Notes under the pieces: model-generated
The model's database searches: none
What the model saw: only the letters and a program-made list of their open reading frames with translations
What the model was told of the DNA's origin: nothing
Position numbers and translations under genes: made by a program
Assembly (NCBI RefSeq): GCF_013033515.1
Contig: NZ_WQEG01000009.1
Location: 62,001 to 126,000 of the forward strand
Direction: 5' to 3'
From: Ruegeria sp. HKCCA6707
GTDB taxonomy: Bacteria > Pseudomonadota > Alphaproteobacteria > Rhodobacterales > Rhodobacteraceae
DNA: 64,000 bases
Shown: one piece after another, positions 1 to 8,731 of the stretch
Layout of the letters: each line of letters opens with the position of its first letter
Numbering within the stretch: the first letter of the stretch is position 1

Positions 1-1
1 C

Positions 2-178
2 GAAGGGCGCATTTTCCTGCACCGCGGGATCGCGGCGCGACAGTTTCAGCGCATGTTCGTGCTGGCCGATGGCGTGGAAGTGGGCGAGGCGATCATGGAA
101 AACGGTCTGTTGCATGTGGACCTGACCCGCGCCGTGCCTGAAACCGTGGTGCAAACGATCAACATAAGAAAGGGGTAA
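2..178 (+). CDS. Hsp20-family small heat shock protein (3' end only)
   Basis: The gene is cut by the left edge, and only the last 58 residues plus TAA are present. The visible part reads FLHRGIAARQF, then QRMFVLADGVEV, then MENGLLHVDL. This is the typical C-terminal half of an alpha-crystallin domain of the IbpA kind, which holds unfolding proteins in the cytoplasm for later refolding. The DUF1150 gene starts 5 bases after the stop, a pairing that is common in Rhodobacteraceae. The promoter lies outside the window, so heat-shock control cannot be judged. The family call is firm although the fragment is short. Confidence 0.85.
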   Translation, partial: EGRIFLHRGIAARQFQRMFVLADGVEVGEAIMENGLLHVDLTRAVPETVVQTINIRKG

Positions 179-183
179 GAGCA

Positions 184-408
184 ATGAATACACCGATTGA
201 AATCAACGCCGAAGGCGATCGCATCGTCTATGTAAAGACAATTGATGTCGCTGATTTGCCCAGCGACCTGCGCGATCAGGCGGGCGATCTGGATCAGCTT
301 TACGCCGTTCACGACTCAGACGGCCAGCAACTGGCGCTTGTCGCCGATCGCAAGCTGGCCTTTGTGCTGGCTCGTCAGCACGACCTGTCACCGGTGGCCG
401 TTCACTGA
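184..408 (+). CDS. DUF1150 family protein
   Basis: This is a 74-residue acidic protein with the core GDRIVYVKTIDVADLP and the tail LVADRKLAFVLARQHDL, which I recognise as DUF1150. The family has no established function; it is usually found beside hsp20 in Rhodobacteraceae. The start is supported by AAGGGG a few bases upstream, and the gene follows the hsp20 stop by 5 bases, so the two are probably co-transcribed. A stress-related role is suggested only by the neighbour. No signal peptide or membrane segment is visible. Confidence 0.8.
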   Translation: MNTPIEINAEGDRIVYVKTIDVADLPSDLRDQAGDLDQLYAVHDSDGQQLALVADRKLAFVLARQHDLSPVAVH

Positions 409-501
409 AGCGGCCCCTTGTGATTTCCACGTGACATCTGCCGCCCCAAAGGCGAGATATGCGGAACCTGATGGGTTTTGCAAAGGAAAGGGGCGCAGGG
501 C

Positions 502-1389
502 ATGGGCTGGTACGACTTTGACTGGGTAGATGCATTCACCGACCGCGCCTTTGGTGGCAATGGATGTGCTGTTGTGCATGGCGGGGCCGCGCTGCCCGAG
601 GATGTTTGCAAGGCCTATGTCCGTGAGACTTCTCTGGTCGAATGCACGTTTACCGGGCCTTCCGACATTGCCGACCTTCGCGTGCGGTATTTTCTGGCCA
701 GCCGCGAGATCCCTTTTGCCGGACATCCAACCATCGCCACCGTCGCGGCCATGCGGTCGCGCGGGCTGGTGCAAGGGGATCATCTGACGCTCGAGACGGG
801 GGCCGGGATTGTAGCCATCCAGCTGAACGGGGATCAGATAGAGATGACGCAGGTGGCACCCCAGTTCGGTGCCCATGTGCCTGCTGAACTGGTGGCCGCG
901 ACGGTTGATCTGCCGGTGGATGCGATCATCTCTCCGCCTCAATTTGTCTCAACCGGTCTGCCGTTTTGCATCACCGTTCTGCGCGATCATGCAGCATTGC
1001 GCGCCGCGCGTCTGGTCGAGGAGCCGTTGCGCGAGGTTGCCAAATCTGCGGGGCATTCCGGTTCGGATATGGCCGAGCCTTTTCTGGTCACACTTCAGGG
1101 CGCGACAGACGCAGGCGTCACGTTCTCGCGCCTGTTGATGGCCCCGCCAAACCCGGCTGAGGACCCGTTTACCGGATCAGCCACCGGTGCAATGGCGGCT
1201 TATCTGTGGAAATACGGGCTGATGAACAAAGACAGTTTTACCGCCGAGCAAGGCCACGATATGGGCCGCCCCGGTCAGGCTACTGTCACTCGTGTCGGGC
1301 CGCCCGAGGCGATGACCGGTATCAAGGTGGCGGGGCGTGGTCATATTTTGATGCGGGGCCAGGTCGATCTGCCTGAGGCCGGTCTGTGA
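502..1389 (+). CDS. PhzF family isomerase/epimerase-like protein
   Basis: The protein has 295 residues from ATG 502; an in-frame TTG at 478 is less likely because it lacks a proper ribosome site. Family motifs are present in order: a GNGCAVV segment near the N terminus, IPFAGHPTIATVAA in the middle, and EDPFTGSATGAMAAYLW near the C terminus. PhzF proteins have a two-lobed diaminopimelate-epimerase fold. The true PhzF isomerises a phenazine precursor, but most relatives have no known substrate and no phenazine genes are nearby. The stop overlaps the GTG start of the next gene in GTGA, suggesting translational coupling. Confidence 0.8.
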   Translation: MGWYDFDWVDAFTDRAFGGNGCAVVHGGAALPEDVCKAYVRETSLVECTFTGPSDIADLRVRYFLASREIPFAGHPTIATVAAMRSRGLVQGDHLTLETGAGIVAIQLNGDQIEMTQVAPQFGAHVPAELVAATVDLPVDAIISPPQFVSTGLPFCITVLRDHAALRAARLVEEPLREVAKSAGHSGSDMAEPFLVTLQGATDAGVTFSRLLMAPPNPAEDPFTGSATGAMAAYLWKYGLMNKDSFTAEQGHDMGRPGQATVTRVGPPEAMTGIKVAGRGHILMRGQVDLPEAGL

Positions 1390-2255
1390 CCGAACCCACA
1401 ATCGCAATTTTGCCCTATGGTCACCGGCTTGGCCCCTCTCTGGCCAAGCTACCGTTGGCCGAGCTGATCTGGCCACTTGGCTGCCCGGATCGTTTGCGTG
1501 GCAAAACGGTTGGGGATCTTGAGCGTAGCGATCATCTGATCATGTTCCCGAACTCAAGCGTGCATCTCAAACTGCGTCGCGGCACGCGGGCGCAAATCTC
1601 GTTGATGATGGGTGAGCCCTCGGCGATCCACGGCAAGCACGACCGGATGCTGCGCTATACTTGGCGGCGGTTCTTTCGGGTGATGACGTTTCACGATGTA
1701 CTGCTCAAGTCGCTGCCCAATGCGGTGTTTCTGCCCTATGGCGTGACGATGGTGCCGGATTGGCAAGAGTTATCGGCAGAGAAAACAAGAAACTGTTCTC
1801 TGATCGCGTCTGCCAAGCGTGATCTGGAAGGCCATCAACTGCGCCACAAGGTGATTGACTGGGCGCGCGAAACTGGCGCCGATATCGATATCATGGGGCG
1901 CGGCTATACACCGTTCGAATATAAATCCGACGGTCTGGCCCCGTATCGGTATTCCGTGGTGATCGAAAACGTGCGTGAGCGGAATTACTTTTCCGAAAAA
2001 CTCACCGACGCGATCCTGTGCGGCACGGTACCCATCTATTGGGGCTGCCCGAATATTGATGATTTCTTTGACACTTCAGGCATGATCCTGTGCGAGTCCG
2101 AGGCGGAAATTCAGCGCGCCATTCAGTCGACATCGCCGCAGGACTATGCGACGCGTTTGCCGCGCTTGCAGGCGATACAACCAGTGGCAGCCGATTATGG
2201 CGATTTCGAATCCCGCGCCGCACGTACCCTGTTGGAACAAGTGAAGGCAGACTAA
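1386..2255 (+). CDS. putative glycosyltransferase, GT10 (fucosyltransferase)-like
   Basis: This 289-residue protein starts at GTG 1386, overlapping the phzF-like stop. The stretch YRYSVVIENV followed by YFSEKLTDAILCGTVPIYWG resembles the sugar-nucleotide binding core of GT10 alpha-1,3-fucosyltransferases, where a conserved Glu-Lys pair and a GTVPIYWG element contact the donor. The N-terminal half is not recognisable. No fucose or other nucleotide-sugar synthesis genes are adjacent, so the donor and acceptor are unknown. The 3' end shares CTAA with the stop of the converging gene. The fold-level call is reasonable; the sugar specificity is not established. Confidence 0.65.
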   Translation: MTEPTIAILPYGHRLGPSLAKLPLAELIWPLGCPDRLRGKTVGDLERSDHLIMFPNSSVHLKLRRGTRAQISLMMGEPSAIHGKHDRMLRYTWRRFFRVMTFHDVLLKSLPNAVFLPYGVTMVPDWQELSAEKTRNCSLIASAKRDLEGHQLRHKVIDWARETGADIDIMGRGYTPFEYKSDGLAPYRYSVVIENVRERNYFSEKLTDAILCGTVPIYWGCPNIDDFFDTSGMILCESEAEIQRAIQSTSPQDYATRLPRLQAIQPVAADYGDFESRAARTLLEQVKAD

Positions 2256-3109
2256 TGCTCGGTGGCAGATGGTGCCAGCCACCCCACCGGTCGGATCGGA
2301 TTGGCCTCTGGTTCGATCCCGTGCCTCTGACACAAGCGATGCAGATATGACCCGACAAATGGCAAACCATTTGCCGTCTGCGAAAGAAGCTTCTTTTGAT
2401 GGCCATAAACGTGAACCGAATGGACGTTTGGTCGTTCGATCTGGCTGGTCCGAACAGCCGGGTCGTGCAAGTGGAGGAAATCGGCCTTAGCCAGCGGATA
2501 AAACACATCCGCTTCCATTGCATATCGGTCTTCGTCGGTCTGCGTCAGAAAGTGTTGCAACGCTTTAGGGCCGGAACTGCCCCAGGGCAACGACTCGATC
2601 CCCCAGCTCTCGCCTTGTCGAACACGTTGTATGTTTCTGCGCTGCATCCGAGGTCCGCGCCAGGGCTGTGTCGGGTTCGGCGAGGTCAGAAATGCCAGCA
2701 TGAGCTCGAGAGCCCGCGAGGTTGGGGGCAGGCGCAGGACGCCATTGGGAAACTCACCCGTTTGCGACCGACCGAAAACATAAACCGATGAGAATGCGAA
2801 AGGTTTGACGCAATAGGCATCCAAATCGACCCAGATGAAATCTGTCAAATGAGACAGTCGAAGTCGAAAAAGATCCGAGAAAACTGCGACCTTCAGCCTG
2901 TCCGTGTGATCCATTGCAAACGGTGGGGGCCAAAGTATATCCGCGGCAGGACGCATCTCGGTCCCGTCTGGGAGGCCTGCGACAGGATGAGATGTATACA
3001 GAACGAACCGGTGGCCGCGATCCAGATAAGAGCGAATGCATAGCGCCTCCAGCCAGCTCAGGTCTGATCCGTACCAGAAACCGGCGATAGTGGGCAGGGC
3101 AGTATTCAT
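2252..3109 (-). CDS. putative glycosyltransferase with DxD motif (GT32-like)
   Basis: The protein has 285 residues from ATG 3109; an in-frame start at 3142 would add 11 residues. A DLDAYCVKP segment preceded by FSDLFRLRLS looks like the DxD metal and nucleotide-sugar site of GT32 or capsule-type transferases, where the preceding segment is usually RSDLFRY-like. GFWYGSDLSWLE at the N terminus fits the same group. It lacks a signal peptide and membrane helix, so it probably acts in the cytoplasm. It converges on the GT10-like gene and shares 3 bases with it. The substrate is unknown. Confidence 0.55.
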   Translation of the reverse strand: MNTALPTIAGFWYGSDLSWLEALCIRSYLDRGHRFVLYTSHPVAGLPDGTEMRPAADILWPPPFAMDHTDRLKVAVFSDLFRLRLSHLTDFIWVDLDAYCVKPFAFSSVYVFGRSQTGEFPNGVLRLPPTSRALELMLAFLTSPNPTQPWRGPRMQRRNIQRVRQGESWGIESLPWGSSGPKALQHFLTQTDEDRYAMEADVFYPLAKADFLHLHDPAVRTSQIERPNVHSVHVYGHQKKLLSQTANGLPFVGSYLHRLCQRHGIEPEANPIRPVGWLAPSATEH

Positions 3110-3174
3110 ATGCGGTTCGCTTGCATGGCCTGACAATTGCATCGACCGCGACCAGGTTTGTCAATCGCCACAAA

Positions 3175-3201
3175 AAAAGCCCCCGGAAACCGGAGGCTTT
3201 T
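3175..3201 (-). terminator. intrinsic terminator of sat/cysC
   Basis: Twelve-base arms at 3175-3186 and 3190-3201 flank an AAA loop. On the minus strand the single imperfect pair is a G-U wobble, and the stem is followed by a run of seven T. It begins about 20 bases after the sat/cysC stop. Confidence 0.85.
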
Positions 3202-3220
3202 GAAATCATTTTGTCGGCCC

Positions 3221-4939
3221 TCAGGACGCGGCGATCAAGCCCATGCTTTCCAGCTTCAGCAATACCTGGTGGGCGCAGTTGTCGACATCGACATTTTCTG
3301 TCTCGACGCTGAGCTCGGGGTTTTCAGGCACATCATAGGGGTCTGAGATGCCGGTGAACTCTTTGATCTTGCCTTCGCGCGCCAGTTTGTAGAGACCCTT
3401 ACGGTCACGGCGTTCGCATTCCTCGATGCTGGTGGCGACATGAACCTCGCAGAATGCACCAAAGGCTTCGATCTCTTCCCGGACCGCGCGGCGGGTGGTG
3501 GCGTAAGGCGCGATCGGGGCGCAGATCGCGATGCCACCGTTCTTGGTGATCTCAGAGGCCACATAACCAATGCGACGGATGTTCAGATCGCGGTGCTCTT
3601 TCGAGAAACCCAGCTCCGACGACAGGTTCTTACGCACGATGTCCCCATCGAGCAGGGTGACAGGACGGCCACCCATCTCCATCAGTTTGACCATCAAGGC
3701 ATTGGCGATGGTGGATTTGCCCGACCCCGAGAAGCCGGTGAAGAACACAGTAAAGCCCTGCTGGCTGCGCGGCGGCTTGGTCTTGCGCAACTCGGCCACA
3801 ACCTCGGGGAAGCTGAACCATTCAGGGATTTCCAGACCTTCTGCCAGACGGCGACGCAGCTCGGTGCCTGAGATGTTCAGGATCGTGACATTGTCGCGAT
3901 CTTCGATCTCGTCATTCGGCTCGTATTGCGCGCGCTCCTGCACATAGACCATGTGTTTGAAATCGACCATTTCGATGCCGATCTCATCCTGGAATTTGCG
4001 GAACAGGTCCTGCGCGTCATAGGGGCCGTAGAAATCTTCGCCCTGGCTGTTCTTGCCGGGGCCGGCGTGGTCGCGGCCCACGATGAAATGAGTGCAGCCA
4101 TGGTTCGCACGGATCAGCCCATGCCAAACGGCCTCGCGCGGGCCAGCCATACGCATCGCCAGGTTCAGCAGCGACATCGAGGTCGTCGAGGCCGGGTATT
4201 TGTCCAGCACCGCCTCATAGCAGCGCACGCGGGTGAAATGGTCGACATCGCCCGGTTTGGTCATGCCGACAACCGGGTGGATCAGCAGGTTGGCCTGCGC
4301 TTCTTTGGCTGCGCGGAAAGTCAGTTCCTGGTGCGCGCGGTGCAGCGGGTTGCGGGTCTGGAACGCAACGATGCGACGCCAGCCCAGCTTGCGGAAATAG
4401 GCCCGCAGCTCGTTCGGTGTGTCGCGGCGGGCGCGAAAATCGTAGTGGATCGGCTGCTGGATCCCGGTCACAGGGCCACCCAAATAAACCTTGCCCGCAA
4501 CATTGTGCAGATAATTCACAGCCGGATGCGCATCGTCATCGGCACCAAAGACCATTTCGGCTTCGCGCGCTTTGTTGGGCGTCCAACGGTCGGTCACAGT
4601 CATCGTGCCCAGGATCACGCCTTCTTGGTCGCGCAACGCGATATCCTGGCCCAGTTCGATGCTGTCGGCAAACTCTTCGTTTACATCCAGCGTGATCGGC
4701 ATCGGCCATAGCGTGCCATCGGCCAAGCGCATGGTGTCGACAACGCTGTCATAGTCTGCTTCGCTCAGAAATCCCTTGAGCGGATTGAAGCCGCCATTCA
4801 TCAACAGTTCGAGGTCGCAGATTTGGCGTGGTGTCAAATCCCAGCTGGTAAGGTCAGCCGCTTCGACCTTCAGCTTTTGTGCAGATTCGTAAGAAACATA
4901 GAGTTCTGGGATCGGGGCCAAATTGTTTAACATCGTCAT
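3221..4939 (-). CDS. bifunctional sulfate adenylyltransferase / adenylylsulfate kinase
   Basis: This 572-residue fusion first makes APS from sulfate and ATP, then phosphorylates APS to PAPS, feeding assimilation or sulfo-transfer. The N-terminal part carries the ATP-sulfurylase QTRNPLHRAH motif (about residues 194-203) and GRDHAGPG. The C-terminal APS kinase has a P-loop GFSGSGKST near residue 402 and LLDGD after it. ATG 4939 is preferred over a longer in-frame start at 4996, because the family begins close to LNNLAPIPELY. No cys reductase genes are adjacent. A strong terminator follows. The same fusion is common in Rhodobacterales. Confidence 0.95.
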   Translation of the reverse strand: MTMLNNLAPIPELYVSYESAQKLKVEAADLTSWDLTPRQICDLELLMNGGFNPLKGFLSEADYDSVVDTMRLADGTLWPMPITLDVNEEFADSIELGQDIALRDQEGVILGTMTVTDRWTPNKAREAEMVFGADDDAHPAVNYLHNVAGKVYLGGPVTGIQQPIHYDFRARRDTPNELRAYFRKLGWRRIVAFQTRNPLHRAHQELTFRAAKEAQANLLIHPVVGMTKPGDVDHFTRVRCYEAVLDKYPASTTSMSLLNLAMRMAGPREAVWHGLIRANHGCTHFIVGRDHAGPGKNSQGEDFYGPYDAQDLFRKFQDEIGIEMVDFKHMVYVQERAQYEPNDEIEDRDNVTILNISGTELRRRLAEGLEIPEWFSFPEVVAELRKTKPPRSQQGFTVFFTGFSGSGKSTIANALMVKLMEMGGRPVTLLDGDIVRKNLSSELGFSKEHRDLNIRRIGYVASEITKNGGIAICAPIAPYATTRRAVREEIEAFGAFCEVHVATSIEECERRDRKGLYKLAREGKIKEFTGISDPYDVPENPELSVETENVDVDNCAHQVLLKLESMGLIAAS

Positions 4940-5139
4940 CGTAATACTCTTAGGGACATGTGCCGTGGCGGCGTTGCGGATAGTTTCGTCGCGCATTTGC
5001 CCCGGTCTGAGCGCAATGTCCAGAGATGTCGGCGAACAAAGGACGAAATGCGCTTATTTTGCCGGTTTTGGACAGAGTATTCCAGATTCCAGCCAATAGG
5101 TGACAGATTGTCGGCAGTATTTTGATGGCCGGTCGGCGT

Positions 5140-6834
5140 CTAGGCGATCTGTTCTTCCGGGGCGGTCAGAGCATCAAGATCTACTGCGTGTTTCAGGGGA
5201 AGTGCAGGAACCGGGTCTGCCACACCCCGCAGCCGGAATTCTCGCAGTTGAGAGCGGTCTGGTTCTATGCCGGCCGCTTGAAGAACTTTTGCCGAAGCCA
5301 AAAGCTCGACACTCAGCGCCTTGGTCTCACCTTCCAGACGGCTGGCGACGTTGACCGCGTCACCAATGATGGTCCGGGGCGCGTGTTTGGCCGCACCGAT
5401 TTCACCAAGTACCAAATCGCCCAAGTGCAAACCCATGCCGATGCGAATGGCGGGGCTGCCTTCGGCTTCAAGCTGTTGGTTGAACCGCGCCAAAGCACGG
5501 CCGATATCCGCCGCAGCCGCAAGACTGGCCCGGGCCGAGCTTTCGGCATCGGGGGTCTCGAACATCGCAAGCAACCCGTCACCCATGTATTTGTCGACGG
5601 TTCCACCATGGGCGGTGATTGATGGGACAATGGCGTCAAAAAACCGGTTCAGCAGGAATACGATATCATAGGGTAACTGACCTGTGGTGCGCGCGGTAAA
5701 CCCACGCATGTCCAGAAACAGCACGGCCAGTTGCCGTTCCTGCCCCTGGCTTGCGTGCGCGCGGTCGCGCCCGCCTTCGGGGCGAAATACCCGAAACACG
5801 GTCAGCGGCTCTGTCGGGCGCAACTGGCAGGCCAGCCGCGTGCCTTCAGCAGCACCGACAGCAGCAAGGCTGCGCGCTTCGGCCTCACTGGGTGGTGGCA
5901 GTTTGCCCGCGCCGTCCTCGACGATCACCCGGCAGGTCGTACAACGGCCTTTGCCCCCGCACAGCGCGGTATGGGGAACCCCATTTGACTGAGACATCTC
6001 AAGCAATGTCATGCCCTTTTCAGAAGTGACATCGGGGCCATTGACATAGCGCACATGGACCGAATGCCGCCGCCGCCACAGCTTGCGACCGAAATAGGTC
6101 AACGCGGTCAAGGCAAGCAGCCCCCAGAACACTTTCTTAGAGGTGTCGCCGACCGCAAACAGCGCTGCAAATTCGTCCTGTGTCGGCCAGTTATAGTGCT
6201 CGATATACTGCTCACGTAGAAAAGGATCGGCGAAATCAGACCAGAGACGGCGTCCTTCGGTCAAAACACCGGACAGGGCGAAAGCGGGAACAAAAACCGC
6301 AAATCCGATCAGATAAGGAACAAGCGACCCCCACCACCTGGTCAGGCGCAGCCACATGTGCAGCCCGATGCAGCCATGGATCCAGACGATCAGCAATAGC
6401 AGGCTTTGGGTCCAGATCGCAGTGCTGGGCCACATCAGGATGATGATATAACCCATCTCATCGTTGACGTCGAAAACCTCATGGGCATAGCGGGTCTGAA
6501 CGATATGGGTGATCAATTGTAACGGGATCAACAGCCCCAGAACTGCCTGCAATGCCAGCGAAAACGGCATGCGCAAAGTGCGGCGTTGGGCGATCGAGAT
6601 AAGGGCCAAACCCGCATGGGTCACAAGCGCCACATAGAGTATCGCACTCATGATGTTATGGCGCGTGACGAATTTCCGCCCGTCCTGCATGTCATGCAGC
6701 AGGTCGGTGTGGAACAGTCCCATACCGATATTCAAGAAGTGGAAAAACGCAAAGACAAACAGCACAAGGCCGCTAGCGATCCTAAGCCGGCTCGCCCATC
6801 CGCCGCGCCATAGAATGCTCGCCACCGATCTCAC
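5140..6834 (-). CDS. membrane class III adenylate cyclase with adrenodoxin-type 2Fe-2S domain
   Basis: The protein has 564 residues. Residues 15-250 hold about six hydrophobic segments with several histidines (H32, H110, H153, H159), resembling a cytochrome-b-like membrane anchor. Residues 258-350 form a ferredoxin domain with Cys 292, 298, 301 and 336 (CX5CX2C then C). Residues 368-540 are a class III cyclase domain with metal-binding D375 and D419, K415 and T488 as base-selecting residues (a class IIIb pattern, pointing to ATP), and N495 and R499 for the transition state. The start is GTG with a weak ribosome site and may be misplaced by a few codons. A redox-gated cAMP signal is an inference. 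Confidence 0.85.
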   Translation of the reverse strand: MRSVASILWRGGWASRLRIASGLVLFVFAFFHFLNIGMGLFHTDLLHDMQDGRKFVTRHNIMSAILYVALVTHAGLALISIAQRRTLRMPFSLALQAVLGLLIPLQLITHIVQTRYAHEVFDVNDEMGYIIILMWPSTAIWTQSLLLLIVWIHGCIGLHMWLRLTRWWGSLVPYLIGFAVFVPAFALSGVLTEGRRLWSDFADPFLREQYIEHYNWPTQDEFAALFAVGDTSKKVFWGLLALTALTYFGRKLWRRRHSVHVRYVNGPDVTSEKGMTLLEMSQSNGVPHTALCGGKGRCTTCRVIVEDGAGKLPPPSEAEARSLAAVGAAEGTRLACQLRPTEPLTVFRVFRPEGGRDRAHASQGQERQLAVLFLDMRGFTARTTGQLPYDIVFLLNRFFDAIVPSITAHGGTVDKYMGDGLLAMFETPDAESSARASLAAAADIGRALARFNQQLEAEGSPAIRIGMGLHLGDLVLGEIGAAKHAPRTIIGDAVNVASRLEGETKALSVELLASAKVLQAAGIEPDRSQLREFRLRGVADPVPALPLKHAVDLDALTAPEEQIA

Positions 6835-6877
6835 CTGTCGTCGTTTTGTCTATCAGGATTTTGGGATGCCAAGGGGC

Positions 6878-6895
6878 AGGGGTCAATAGACCCCT
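6878..6895 (-). terminator. hairpin downstream of trxB
   Basis: Seven-base perfect arms AGGGGTC and GACCCCT around AATA lie 47 bases past the trxB stop. There is no T-run, so it may be a processing or Rho-dependent element rather than an intrinsic terminator. Confidence 0.35.
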
Positions 6896-6941
6896 CCTGA
6901 TCTTGATCGTGATGGGTCTTGCAGAACCCGACTTGTGCAGG

Positions 6942-7883
6942 TCAGTCCTGTTCGGCCAGAAACCGTTCGGCATCCAGCGCGGCCATACATCCCATCCCGG
7001 CACTCGTGACGGCTTGGCGATAGATATGGTCGGTTAGGTCACCGGCGGCAAAAACTCCGGGAATCGATGTTTCGGTCGAGCCGGGCTTGGTCACCACATA
7101 CCCGCCCATATGGGTTTCAAGCGCATCCTTGACCAACTCATTGGCCGGAGCGTGACCGATGGCGACAAAGACGCCTTTACAGGGGATTTCGGTCACCTCA
7201 CCGGTTTTGACGTGTTTCACGCGGACGCCTTCGACGCCCAGCGGGGCGTCCGTCCCGATCACCTCATCCAGTTCGTGAAACCAGAGCGGTTCGATCTTTT
7301 CGTGCTTGAGCAGGCGGTTTTGCAGGATCTTTTCGGCCCGCAACTCATCGCGGCGGTGAATAAGGGTCACTTTGCTGGCGAAGTTGGTCAGAAACAGCGC
7401 TTCTTCGACCGCTGTGTTCCCGCCGCCGATCACAACAATTTCCTGCCCGCGATAGAAGAAGCCGTCACAGGTTGCGCAGGCTGAAACGCCAAAGCCCTTG
7501 AATTTCTCTTCTGACGGCAGTCCTAACCACTTGGCCCGGGCGCCGGTGGCCAGAATGACCGCATCGGCGGTATAGACGGTTCCGCTGTCGCCTTTGGCGG
7601 TGAACGGGCGCTGGCTTAGGTCCAGATCGTTGATGATGTCGCCAATGACCTCACAGCCCATGGCCTTGGCATGATCTTGCATGCGCACCATCAGATCGGG
7701 GCCCTGTACTTCGGTGTCGCCTGGCCAGTTCTCGACCTCGGTTGTTGTTGTCAGCTGACCACCGGGTTCGATCCCTTGAACCAGAATGGGCTGCAACATC
7801 GCACGACTGGCATAAACGCCGGCGGTATATCCGGCCGGGCCCGAGCCGATGATCAGAACTTTGGTATGTCGTGTCTCGGCCAT
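6942..7883 (-). CDS. trxB: thioredoxin-disulfide reductase
   Basis: This 313-residue flavoenzyme reduces thioredoxin with NADPH in the cytoplasm. Evidence: FAD-binding GSGPAG at residues 13-18, the redox pair in ACATCD (C136 and C139), an NADPH-binding GGGNTAVE after it, and the C-terminal FAD signature AAGDLTD. ATG 7883 has a GGGGGAA ribosome site; an in-frame longer start at 7916 lacks one. It faces an Lrp/AsnC regulator across a 227-base gap with paired inverted repeats, which suggests joint regulation. Confidence 0.95.
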   Translation of the reverse strand: MAETRHTKVLIIGSGPAGYTAGVYASRAMLQPILVQGIEPGGQLTTTTEVENWPGDTEVQGPDLMVRMQDHAKAMGCEVIGDIINDLDLSQRPFTAKGDSGTVYTADAVILATGARAKWLGLPSEEKFKGFGVSACATCDGFFYRGQEIVVIGGGNTAVEEALFLTNFASKVTLIHRRDELRAEKILQNRLLKHEKIEPLWFHELDEVIGTDAPLGVEGVRVKHVKTGEVTEIPCKGVFVAIGHAPANELVKDALETHMGGYVVTKPGSTETSIPGVFAAGDLTDHIYRQAVTSAGMGCMAALDAERFLAEQD

Positions 7884-8025
7884 GGTTCCCCCAATTGATC
7901 TGCCGTGCGGGCGCAACGCCCCAATGCGGTTGGATATAGCGATGCCCGCGCCGGGCTTAAACCCCCTTCAGTCGGGGTCAAATTGATGAAAAATCGAACG
8001 CGCAACATCTGGTTCTTACAGGATG

Positions 8026-8062
8026 GAGCAAAGATTATTGCTCTGATGCGAAAGAATATTGC
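8026..8062. promoter_or_regulatory. paired Lrp-type operator candidates between trxB and lrp gene
   Basis: GAGCAA/TTGCTC arms (8026-8043) around AGATTA are a perfect inverted repeat. A similar element GCGAAAGAATATTGC (8048-8062) lies exactly 20 bases, or two helical turns, after GCAAAGATTATTGC (8028-8041). AT-rich centres with GC ends spaced on one DNA face suit an Lrp-family dimer array. They sit about 50-85 bases upstream of the regulator start. Confidence 0.5.
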
Positions 8063-8110
8063 GCCTTTTGGGGGTGCTGATATAACAACCAAAAATTTGA
8101 GGAGCAAATA

Positions 8111-8611
8111 ATGGTCACCACCCGGCTGGACGAAATAGACCGCAAGATACTGGCGGAATTGCAGGCCGATGGGCGTATGACCAATGTGGAACTGGCGAAA
8201 CGCGTTGGAATTTCCGCGCCGCCCTGTTTGCGGCGTGTCAGGACACTGGAAGAATCGGGTTTTATCCGCGGGTATCACGCCGAGGTCAACGCACGCGAGC
8301 TTGGGTTCGAAGTTCAGGTATTTGCAATGGTCGGATTGGAGAGCCAGGCCGAATCTGAACTCAGCGCGTTTGAGGCGCGGTGTCAGGAATGGCCCTTGAT
8401 TCGCGAATGTCACATGCTGAACGGTGAAGTCGACTTCATGCTGAAATGTGTCGCCCCTGATCTAAGCAGTTTTCAGCAGTTCCTGACCGGGGAACTGCTG
8501 ACAACACCCAATGTGGCAAGTGTTAAAACGTCACTTGTTATTCGCGGTGCCAAAGACGAGCCAGGCGTGCCATTCGATGTCCTGGAAGACCGTATGAACC
8601 GAACGGCCTAA
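8111..8611 (+). CDS. Lrp/AsnC family transcriptional regulator
   Basis: The protein has 166 residues, close to the family norm. Residues 6-60 are the winged HTH (LDEIDRKILAELQADGRM and VELAKRVGISAPPCLRRV). The rest is a RAM effector domain containing GEVDFMLKCVAPD. Such regulators sense an amino acid or similar ligand. Its start has a GAGGAGC site. The divergent trxB is the likeliest target apart from itself, based on the paired repeats between them; the ligand is not evident. Confidence 0.9.
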   Translation: MVTTRLDEIDRKILAELQADGRMTNVELAKRVGISAPPCLRRVRTLEESGFIRGYHAEVNARELGFEVQVFAMVGLESQAESELSAFEARCQEWPLIRECHMLNGEVDFMLKCVAPDLSSFQQFLTGELLTTPNVASVKTSLVIRGAKDEPGVPFDVLEDRMNRTA

Positions 8612-8731
8612 CACCCAGATGTTCCGCTTCGGGGATTCGAGGCGGCAGCCAAGCGACCACCGCCAAGGAAAAAACCCAGCCTAATAATATCTGCATAATG
8701 CCCCCACGACTTGCAGTTTCAATTCTGTGGC

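Noticed and set aside
3926..4711. 261-codon plus-strand frame opposite sat/cysC
   Set aside because: It is a shadow of a well-identified enzyme, with no family pattern.
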